Shown here: positions 55,407-64,000 of the stretch, piece after piece
Layout of the letters: each line of letters opens with the position of its first letter
How positions within the stretch are numbered: the stretch's first letter is position 1
NCBI RefSeq assembly: GCF_016906535.1
Contig: NC_057370.1
Coordinates: 2,108,001-2,172,000 of the forward strand
DNA length: 64,000 nucleotides
Origin: Rhizoctonia solani
Taxonomy: Eukaryota > Basidiomycota > Agaricomycetes > Cantharellales > Ceratobasidiaceae
Direction: 5' to 3'
Notes under the pieces: generated by a model
Told to the model about the DNA's origin: nothing
Database searches by the model: none
The model's input: only the letters and a program-made list of their open reading frames with translations
Program-made: the position numbers and the translations under genes

Positions 55407-57801
55407 ATGCCCAGAGTTAATAAGCGGCAACAGAGAGAACTAGAAGAACTACAACAATTAGAAATTGGTCAGGTGGCAAATGAATCTGGCCAAGACGTGC
55501 CTGAGGTGGAGGAAGAGGTGGAAGTGACAGAAGTGGCCCAAGGCACGTCCAAGTTCGATCTAGTACGTGTATACCCGCTCCCAATACTGTGGGTATTACT
55601 AATGAGTTTAGTTAATGGGCGACGATGACGATAAAGAAGAGAGCGAAGAGGAGGCAGCCCCAGCGGCAGGGAAAAAGGTTGGCGTCCCCCGTAGACTATC
55701 ACTACAAAACTCATCTGGACCCAGTCAAAGAAGAAAAAGAAGAAGAAGAAGCCCGCTCCGGGGGTACTTGCTCAAACTAGTGCGACCTCGAAAACCACTC
55801 CCCAAAACAAAAACAAGGTTACAGCTGGAAAGGCTGGGAAAGACAAATCCGGAAAGGACGAGATCGACCTTGCCCTAGAGGAACTCGCCGAGAAACTTCC
55901 CCATTTACAGACCTCAGGGAAGAAGGCCCAGCATGTGAACGAGGGGCTCGCCAGTGCTACCTCTCAAGCGCTCTTCTCACTTCTGGGCGCATCATTGAAG
56001 GATTTCGATAGCGAAGCCGAAATGCGGCGATTTTTTGGTTCGAAAGTGGTTAGTATCCACATATCACCAGTTAATATGAAACCTGTATATAACAAAGTTA
56101 CTTAGGTAAACAGTGCAAAACCCAGCCAACGAGTATCCAAGGTCTCACGCTCCCACTTAACTCGACCTACCCAGCAATGGGGTTTGGCCGGCACACCCCA
56201 TGGGATTTCCATGGTACCTTTGGACGACTATGAAAGGCGCCGAAAAGGGTATACACGGGGCGGAGAAAAGTGGTGGAACGTTGAACATTCTGTTGATTAT
56301 AAGCGCACGCAACTGAAATTTCTTAACTGTGTTACACTTTCTGGTAAGCCTTTACCTGATCCAAGGCGACCTCCATTTATACCGTATTGCAGAACCGTCG
56401 GCATTATTTACATTGTACAGGAATGAGCCATGGCACATTGATACACTTCTCCAAATAGGAGAAATCATGAAGCATCAAGAAGGCGAGTCTCGGATCGTTC
56501 TGGCTTTCGTGTGATAGGAGATTACCTGATATGTGTAGAGCTAAGCCAAGCTGCCGACTTTGTGGAGCGAGCTATTTACGCATTCGAACATGCCTTTCCG
56601 GTCGCATTCGACATTACCGCTGGCTCTTCGAGGCTTGATTTTGACCGGATTGAAAACCGGCCCTATTCCTGGCTCTGCACCGGCATATCTTGTAAGTTGG
56701 TACGTCAAGCCCTAGTACATCTTAATCTTAACATTAAGTGTGCACACAGGAGCTTGAGCCGGCGTGGGATACCCCGCACAGCCTTCGAATTCGCTCGGCT
56801 TTTGTTTGCACTCGATCCTATTGGCGATCCCCACGGTGCGGCTTTCTACTTGGATTATCTCTCTGCCAAGGGAGGAATGGGTCAATGGCTCCTTGACGTT
56901 TGGAATATTTGGCCGGAGGTTCGTAAAGAAATAGCGGACAACCCATTGGCTTCGCATGGGATCGACATTCACTGCATACCTGGGTGGGCCTACACACGGT
57001 CATTGATATTGTACGACCAGGAAGCCAAGAAACGTGGAGCTGTAAGTGCGAGTCAAGTATGCGAGGCAACGTTAAATTAACCGAATGCCCGTTGTTTTAG
57101 ACGCATGATGTGAGCACGGCTGCGCTGAAGGAAGCCATCCTTGCATTCCCGGAAGTTGTCCCGTACCTGGTGGACAAAGCTGGCGTGAACCTTCCTGGCA
57201 ACATTCGTGCTCATGATACGCTGAGGATAACAACGCAATACACGTGAGTCCCCCACCGAAAATAAACGAAGTTGAATAACCGGTAAGGTTGTATAGACAT
57301 GATGACCCAGCAGGATCCACTCTCCATATGTTAGGACATCTATATGCATTAAGAGCGAATTCATTATGGAAAAACGAGCCACATTCGGTGTGGCTTACGT
57401 CCACTGTGGCATCAGCGGAAGCTCAACTTGGAGCCAAAAGCTCTATGCGCGAGAACGCACTCAATCACTTTGGTCAGGGCCCTTCTGAAGCAATGGCGAG
57501 ACATGCGATTGTCGCAGATCTCCGCGCTATTAATGCTTACTGTCGGCCTGGGACTTTCCCTCCCATAATTCACGCATATGACCCTTTGTCACCATCTACC
57601 TCATTGACGTACTATGACGAGACTTATTTTCAAGATGTTCCAAGGGGGCAATCCTCAGCACGTACTGCGTCTCATGACCGGCAGCACATGCCTGGGGATT
57701 TTGCAGACGATGATGGGGCTGGTGTTGATTTGGAGGACATGGACCCACAGGTATACTTAATCATTTCTTGGATCAAGCACAAGATAATGGGAATGCTGTA
57801 A
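55407..57801 (+). CDS. RQC1: TCF25/Rqc1 ribosome quality control factor
   Basis: Component of the ribosome quality control complex (Rqc1 in yeast, TCF25 in animals), needed for ubiquitination of stalled nascent chains. Start at 55407: MPRVNKRQQRELEELQQLEI, acidic stretch, intron, LMGDDDDKEESEEE, intron (about 55679-55726) and the lysine run SKKKKKKKK with KPAPGVLAQ, a typical basic N-terminus. Conserved core: MRRFFGSKVVNSAKPSQR, GISMVPLDDYERRRKGYTRG, KWWNVEHSVDYKRTQLKFLN, EPSALFTLYRNEPWHIDTLL, ELSQAADFVERAIYAFEHAF, SSRLDFDRIENRPY. Here TATTCC near 56665 lacks one T: FLALHRHI appears when a base is added. Then GIPRTAFEFARLLFALDPIG, DPHGAAFYLDYLSAKGG, AFPEVVPYLVDKAGVNLPGN. The intron at 56483-56538 uses a GC donor. 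Stop at 57799-57801. Confidence 0.85.
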
Positions 57802-58413
57802 GATATTGCGCTTTATTGAGACCATATTTTATTGATAGCATATAATAGCGCATAGACCCCGGGCTATGGCAAAGGATAATGGCCCATTTTGGTGGTCAAG
57901 GGGCTCCTGACCAGACCAGGAAGAGCAATAGATAGGAGTATTGACAATCCTCATGTATATTAGCAAGAGACCGTTTTGTTTATTTAGAACAAGACTTGAC
58001 CAGGAAGACGTGATTTGCCTTTAACTGGACACCTTTCTCAGGGATGAGATCACGTGAATTGCTGCGCGACTTCGATTTCAGAGTCCGGACCCGATATTGC
58101 ATTTCCATCTACCACCCTAATTCTGAACGTCTCCGTCCCTAATAACCAACTGTGGTGTCAATCCCTCACGCCAACTTATTGATGTATGTGTCGTTTTTTT
58201 TTCTTGCCCAGCGCGTTGTTACGAATTGCTTACGCTCGGGGGCACACCAGCTTCTCATACTCTTGGACTACGCTTGGGCATTGCGGTGCCAGGTGACCAT
58301 TCGATCCCAACCTCCACATCTCTAGTTTCAGGTGACTTTATCGATTAGACGATTTGTTAGAGTCAATATACATAGGCAACTGGTGGGTGCAGTGGCACTA
58401 TGTGGGCTCAACT
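57802..58413. other. intergenic stretch
   Basis: Between TCF25 and the 5-phosphatase gene. TATA-like and T-rich runs (58190-58205) suggest promoter DNA. No gene seen. Confidence 0.4.
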
Positions 58414-61400
58414 ATGGCTGATATGAGTAGGTATACCATGGACTCTAACATTGAGGAAAACTCAATCAAACCTGTTAACAAGCTGCGTGAGCGTTTTGAA
58501 GCTTTGGCAGCTTCTTCGACGACCAAGGCTGGGGGCTCGCATTCGAATGACCATGAAGAGGGATTACCCACTGGAGGCGACACAATGCCCAACGCGTCGC
58601 CTCGGCGCAATGGACTCGCTAATCTACGGCCCTCGTCAATCGTATCGTCTCCGGGACGTAATTCGTCGGTCATGTTGAAGAAAGATACCGAAAGTGACGC
58701 TTCCAATGACATTGACGAAGCACCTACTCCCACTCAGATCCGTGCTTCACCCCCTCCCATCAGCAGGAAACCAGGTCTCAAGCCCCCTCCCCCACCACCT
58801 CCAGAGCGTACCTCTACACTAAAGTCCAAATCTAGCACAGACAGCGTCGTCTCGTCCAAAGGACTAACTCCCATAGGTGTTCACCGCAAACCCCCGCCCC
58901 CTCCACCTTTGCATAGTCAACACGGACATATGGCGTCTTAGCGTTGGGGACTTGACCAGCCATCTCAGTGCTACCAGCACTCCCTCTTTCAGATCCTTGG
59001 ATACTTCGTGAGTCCCATCGATTGATGTAGTGGCAAATCTGCCTAACCCTTTGTAGTCCCATTAGTACACCCGGTGTTTTGTTACCGCTTGACAGTCAAA
59101 TTCGACGATCACCATCTCCCATACCTCGAGAGGGTACCCCCTCGCTGGCTCCCACGTCTACTAATGGTCAAACTCCTCCTATTTTACCGATTCGCATCAA
59201 TATCCCGGATACGTCTCAAGTTGAACCTTTTCACAACGATTCTGAGGTAGGAGACACGCTTCGCTCACCAGTGAGCGGCTAGGCCCTCCAAGAGCACAGG
59301 TTTTGTTCACACCTTCTACACCTGGATCCCCGGCGCCGCCTCTTCCTTCCCGACCAGCCCAGATAGTATGTCCTCGAGTAACACAACGGTACATCACACA
59401 CTACCCAGGCGAACGGATACACTCAACCAACAGGCCGAGGTTGATGAATTTGGTTTGGGACTGCGTTCGCCCCCTCCCAGGCACCACTCATTAAATAGTG
59501 GTCGGTCTGCATCTGTTCCAATGGGGAGACCTGCTCCTCCTCCGCCCCCGCCACCCCGCCCATCGTCAGTTCTCTCCCCTGCATCGGCTATCAGTCCCCA
59601 ACGGGAATTACGAACTCGCTTGTTGATGCACCTCCCCCTCTACCTAATCGACGGTCCAATCCAAACCTTAGGTCTGAAGTCATTCCGATTGTGCCCAGTC
59701 CTGTTTCTACCGCATCTACTGCGCCCCCTCCTCCAATGGCTACTCGGCCAACATCGTCAACATGGGGTCGTTTAGCTGGGCTAAAGGCTTGGGCCACAAG
59801 CGAAATTCACGATCATGGGTCCTTCAAACCCCCACCACCACCAACGCGGACCATAGCACCGGGAGACAAGCTCCCCCCTCCCCGGCGTGTATCCGGCGAT
59901 GATTCTTCAGACTCTGAGGACGATGTAACTACGGGACCACTATCCTCCAACCCTGCCGCTCGAAAGCTTCAAGACGACATGCCCGACTCTTCTCAATCTC
60001 GCAGGTGCCCACCCATATACCGATCATTTACGCCGGTTCACGTTCCCTCTCACGGAGCCGTCGTTGCAGCTGCCGGTTACCGTATCTGTATTGCTCATAC
60101 TTCTATTGAGATATACGACGCTCAGAGGATGCCATCTCCCCAATTTATCATCGACCTAGAGTATATTGGATTGAGTGGCGATCAAAAGAACCACGGATCA
60201 CCGCTATGGAATTCCGCCCTGGCGAAACTCGCGAAGAAGATGGTCGATACATTTGGTGCGGTGGAAAGGATGGTCCATCTTTTTGAGTTGGATGCTTGGT
60301 CCGGACATGTCACGGATGTACTCATCCCTTCTGGTGGACACAGCCAGGCGGTGATACACGTTCTGCGCTACGGAAATTCTATGCTTACGATGGACGAATC
60401 TGGAAAAATCATTGTATTTGAACCGTCAGAAGATCGCTTGGCCCCAGCACTATCTAGATTTACTCGTTCCCACCGGGCTGCTGAAAAGCAAACATTCGCC
60501 AAGATTCTTGGTGGTCATTTGTGGACTTCTGGAGCCAATAGTGGCGGGAACACCACTTCAACGCGTGGTACTCCTTTCCGCACATATGACCTTTTGGCCA
60601 CAAACTTCACGACCAAACACTTGTTCCCTAGCGAACCTGTTGGCCCAGCGCTATGCGGTGCCATTATCCCGGAATCGCCGGATCGTGTTTATATTGGCCA
60701 TGAAGGTGGATGTATATCAATATGGAAGTACGACATCTTGACCAGCCAACACACCTGTGTCCAAGTGGTGAAACTGTCCGCATCTAGTGTCATTACCATG
60801 GAAGGCGTAGGGTCGCGTTTATGGCTGGGTACTAGATCTGGAACTATCACGGTCTGTGAGGTCCGGGAGGATTCGCCATGGATGGTCACGAACCAATGGC
60901 AAGCACATGGCGATTCGCCGGTTGCGCATATAGCAGTCGATCCGTATTCTATCTCCAAGGTACATATGGCATGGTTTTCCTCTCGAATAGCTCACTGAGG
61001 AAATTGTTCAGGTTGGAAAGTTAGTTGTATATTCCGTAGGGCGCGACGACCGAATGCTCTTCTGGGATGGATTGGTTGGGGACAACTGGATTGGTACGAG
61101 CTTTCACGTTACTATTTTGGTTTTAGTCTAACTCAAGGCAGATGATGAAATGCAAAAACGAGAGGAGGAATACAGCACCTATCGAGATGTAAAAGTGCTT
61201 ATATGCACATGGAATATTGACTCAGCAAAACCGGACCTTTTGACAGGGAATAGAGACAATACTTCATTCCTCGACAATGTCTTAGGGTCGGTGGATAGAC
61301 CTGACATTATTGTGTTTGGCTTCCAAGAGGTGATTGACCTGGAGAACAAGAAACTCACAGCCAGTGCGCATTCACTTGATTTTGAATACAGCCTAATACT

Positions 61401-62496
61401 AACTGATATCCACAGAGACAGTACTTCTGGGGAGTCAGAAGTCTAAAACAGAGAAAATTTCCGAAAAGGTTTCACGCTCATATAAACTATGGTATGATCG
61501 ACTAGTCCTGGCAGTCAGGCTAGCGATGCCACCCGACGATCCTTATACCGTCATTCACTCCGAAAACCTTGTCGGACTGTTCACGTGCATATTTGTGCGC
61601 AACTCAGAACGTATATCCTTGACAGACACTGCAATTACTACGATCAAACGAGGTATGAAAGGCCGTTATGGCAATAAGGTTCGTTGTTTGCTAGCCGGAA
61701 TTCGATCTAGAGATTAATTGGACTGTATAGGGTGCTATTATTGCGCGGTTCACACTCGATGATACGTCTTTCTGCTTCTTGAACTGTCATCTTGCTGCGG
61801 GTCAAAAACACGTCCGAGAAAGGAACCAGGATCTCGCTGCCATGTTTGAAGAGAAAACTGTGTTCCCGTACGCTTCACCGAACGTATCCGCCACCGCTTA
61901 TGTTGGTGGAGGTGATGGGACGATGGTGCTAGACCATGAAGTCGTTTTCGTAAGTTTAATAACCTCATACACTTCATTTTGCATCTGTGTCTAATAGTTC
62001 CATCTAGCTGAACGGTGACTTGAACTACCGAATTGACCAACGACGGGAGCTTGTCATTCAAAGCATCCATGCGGGGGATATTAATTCGCTGCTCCCTAAT
62101 GACCAGTTGCTGAAGGAAATGCAATATAACCCTGGGTTCCGATTGCGTCATTTCACCGAACCACCTATTACTTTTGCGCCGACTTACAAGTACGATCGTG
62201 GATCTAACGAATTCGACAGTTCTGAAAAACGCCGCATTCCAGCTTGGTGCGACCGCATTCTCTACCGTTCTCGAGGTGACCGTGTGCAATACGAGCATTA
62301 CAAACGATACGAACCAAACGTCTCTGATCACCGACCAGTATCTGGTGGGTTCAGAGTGAAGGTTAAATCCGTCAATCGAGACGCATGGAACGACGTTAAA
62401 GCACGAGTGGAGGAAGAATGGCAAGGGAGGCAAGACCAACTGCTATGGGCTTCGCAAGAGTTTTACACTGGCAACATGAGCAAACTTTTGCTCTGA
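58414..62496 (+). CDS. WD40-repeat inositol polyphosphate 5-phosphatase
   Basis: Three parts. The N-terminal third is disordered and proline-rich (PVNKLRERFEALAASST; PGLKPPPPPPPERTS; MGRPAPPPPPPPRP), suited to SH3 or profilin binding; exons here need introns near 58877-58911 and 58989-59055 and show up to three one-base frame changes (near 59275, 59360, 59610) that I cannot fully resolve. From about 59690 a WD40-like beta-propeller runs to 61080: PVHVPSHGAVVAAAGYRICI, GGHSQAVIHVLRYGNSMLTM, PDRVYIGHEGGCISIWKYDI, GVGSRLWLGTRSGTITVCEV, VVYSVGRDDRMLFWDG. The catalytic domain (61150-62400) has VKVLICTWNIDSAKPD, IVFGFQEVIDLENKKL, NSERISLTDTAITTIKRGMK, GRYGNKGAIIARF, FLNCHLAAGQKHVRERNQD, LNGDLNYRID, RRIPAWCDRILYRS and VSDHRPVSGGF: all catalytic motifs are intact. 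Stop at 62494-62496. The layout is like plant WD40 5-phosphatases; substrate is a phosphoinositide or inositol phosphate. Confidence 0.85.
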
Positions 62497-62941
62497 TTTC
62501 AGCCACGCTTTCGTGCTTTCGATAATGGACGAGTCAGTATGCTTCCCACTGTATTTCTGTCCGGGACAACCGGTTTTGCTTCGATTTGTATTCTGATTAA
62601 TGGACTTTTGACATCGCACATGAATAACTTTTATAGACATTTAATCTAACCACGTTAGACCTACTTAATTGTGTCCGAATGTGGTTTACTTTTTAGTATC
62701 TTGATGTTCATTTTTTTATTTCAAATCATATTCAGTTTTAATTAACGTAGTTTTGGTGCATCACTTGCAATTGACATCCATCCAAGCCATATAAGCGAAC
62801 TATTCGCTCACAAATGCTGCAGCTACCATCCACTCCAGTATATTCAACCTTGTAGTCAGTATATAATTGGTCCCTAGATCCTTAAAGTGAGCAGCGAAAA
62901 TTTATCGTAGGGTGCGCTTATTGAACACTCCTAGCCATCAA
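62497..62941. other. intergenic stretch
   Basis: 3' flank of the 5-phosphatase and 5' flank of the last gene. AT-rich with T runs near 62706-62725; nothing else recognised. Confidence 0.4.
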
Positions 62942-64000
62942 ATGCAGCGGCTTCTGCTAAAATCTTCAGCGTTAAAACAAGGAACACCGCATCTAACATC
63001 TCTGTATTTTCTCCGTGGTCTTTTCAACCATGCCAAGAACAACAGCAAGGGTAAAATATCCTCGCCCAAGAGTGGTGCAGCAATTATACAATCCAGTCAA
63101 TCACGATCACAGAGCCAGAAGCCTCCTATATCCCTACGTGACTTGGGAAAACTTCTGAATGGACCGACACCCGAATGGCCAAAGTACAAACCGAAGAAAA
63201 ACATGGGTCGCTGGAGTCTGCGGCTGTACGTGCGAAGAATCCGGAGTCTGCTCAGCTCGTTAGCCCCAGTGTACGCCACTGCTGCCGTGGAGTACGTTTC
63301 ATCTGAACCAAACATACCGGAAACGTTGCGTCCTCGAGTTATGACCAAAGCGGTATATTTTTTGCTTCGTGCTGGGAATTTTCCTGGGGCCTTGAAGATT
63401 TATAGGATGATGCTTGCCGATGGATTTTCCCCTCCCGAGCCCCTTGTAGCGGCAATACACCGGGGTGTCAAGGCCAACGCCGCCCGCAAGACCGTTGTTG
63501 GATTAAACCCTGTCCTAGAGTCTATATCTCCTGCTCGCCTATCGGGAACACTTAACGAGCACCACCTCGCATCTCTTCTTTCTGTGCTTAAATCATCAAA
63601 GCGACCTGAGCTTATGGAGGACATTGTACAAGCATATATAGCTCGGAACTCGGACTCATGCATTGGGAACCCTTCGGTCGTGGGCTCCATGATTCGTGGG
63701 TATCATGCAGCCGGACAGCTGGATGGTTGTTACAACTGGTTTCACAAATACAAACAACACTGGGCTTTTAAAAATGAACCTACCCCAGCTTCTCCCTATG
63801 TATGCTTGATGGTGGCGTCCCGGAAGCTCATGCCATCAAACACCGCCGCGTTATATCGGATTGTCCAAACCATGCAGGAAGACGGAGTGACTTTGACTAC
63901 TATAGCCTATAACGAAATTTTAGTATCCGAGCTTCGAAATCGTAATTTTAGGGGTGTTTTCTCAGCTTTCAATGCCCTGGAGACAGGGTCATACAAACTA
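62942..64000 (+). CDS. mitochondrial-type PPR protein, cut by the window edge
   Basis: From ATG at 62942 a frame stays open for 353 codons to the end of the window, so the gene is partial at its 3' end. It starts MQRLLLKSSALKQGTPHLTS, a basic, hydroxylated N-terminus fitting a mitochondrial import signal. Later it has helical repeats of the pentatricopeptide type: RAGNFPGALKIYRMMLADGF, SVVGSMIRGYHAAGQLDGCY, NWFHKYKQHWAFKNEPTPAS, LYRIVQTMQEDGVTLTTIAY, NEILVSELRNRNFRGVFSAF. PPR proteins bind organellar RNA and act in mitochondrial RNA processing or translation. No intron or frame break seen so far. Specific name not recognisable. Confidence 0.75.
   Translation, partial: MQRLLLKSSALKQGTPHLTSLYFLRGLFNHAKNNSKGKISSPKSGAAIIQSSQSRSQSQKPPISLRDLGKLLNGPTPEWPKYKPKKNMGRWSLRLYVRRIRSLLSSLAPVYATAAVEYVSSEPNIPETLRPRVMTKAVYFLLRAGNFPGALKIYRMMLADGFSPPEPLVAAIHRGVKANAARKTVVGLNPVLESISPARLSGTLNEHHLASLLSVLKSSKRPELMEDIVQAYIARNSDSCIGNPSVVGSMIRGYHAAGQLDGCYNWFHKYKQHWAFKNEPTPASPYVCLMVASRKLMPSNTAALYRIVQTMQEDGVTLTTIAYNEILVSELRNRNFRGVFSAFNALETGSYKL

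Noticed and set aside
56344..56365. A 22-nt ultra-short intron in TCF25
   Set aside because: The same donor with a later acceptor at the AG before AACCGTCGG gives a normal 51-nt intron and the conserved EPSALFTLYRN, so the tiny intron is unnecessary.
1..64000. CRISPR arrays, bacterial operons, ribosome binding sites
   Set aside because: The window is eukaryotic nuclear DNA with spliced genes; no direct repeat-spacer array was seen.

Overview
The window reads as nuclear DNA of a filamentous basidiomycete, most probably an Agaricomycete; Rhizoctonia/Ceratobasidium (Cantharellales) is a guess from the lectin family and gene style, not shown by the sequence. Reasons: almost every gene is cut by several short GT-AG introns of about 45-65 nt, genes are packed on both strands without operons, and the proteins are fungal house-keeping families. 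I placed exons by reading conserved protein families across splice sites, so gene spans are firmer than individual exon edges.

Layout, left to right: vacuolar efflux protein ATG22 (+); two tandem Pmp3-type membrane proteolipid genes with long charged tails (-); a possible BAG-domain protein (-); the GTPase DRG1/RBG1 (-) divergent from a KCH-type potassium transporter (+); an S/T-P-rich protein (+); a cytochrome P450 (-); LCL2 (-) divergent from the folate enzyme MTD1 (+); the sphingolipid regulator ORM1/ORMDL (-). From 21.3 to 27.0 kb lies an accessory block: four head-to-tail copies of a gene pairing a ricin-B-type beta-trefoil lectin with a C-terminal coiled coil, in different states of decay. 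Then a PROPPIN (HSV2/WIPI3-4 type, +), a DFGDF-motif trafficking protein (-), a 2.46 kb near-perfect inverted repeat (31.4-33.9 kb) that looks like two retroelement ends placed head to head, cytochrome b5 (-), a Bud14/Tea4-like SH3-RA polarity protein (+), ADE2 (+), a single-pass membrane protein ending in a PB1-like domain (+), the ribosome assembly factor RSA3 (+), RFC1 with two BRCT domains (-), a SAMHD1-like dNTPase (-), an MFS transporter (-), TCF25/RQC1 (+), a WD40 plus inositol-polyphosphate 5-phosphatase (+), and the start of a PPR protein running off the right edge.

Two things stand out. First, at least ten otherwise well conserved genes (ADE2, TCF25, Bud14-like, HSV2, cytochrome b5, P450 and others) show a single frame break, and every break has the same sign: one base missing, usually in a short G, C or T run. 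This looks like deletion error in a long-read assembly rather than a cluster of pseudogenes, and it warns against calling genes broken here. Second, the lectin/coiled-coil array and the large palindrome form the only clearly accessory DNA; the rest is ordinary core genome. Autophagy (ATG22, HSV2), membrane lipid control (ORMDL, 5-phosphatase, Pmp3) and DNA replication/dNTP control (RFC1 beside a SAMHD1-like gene) recur, but I see no operon-like functional unit.
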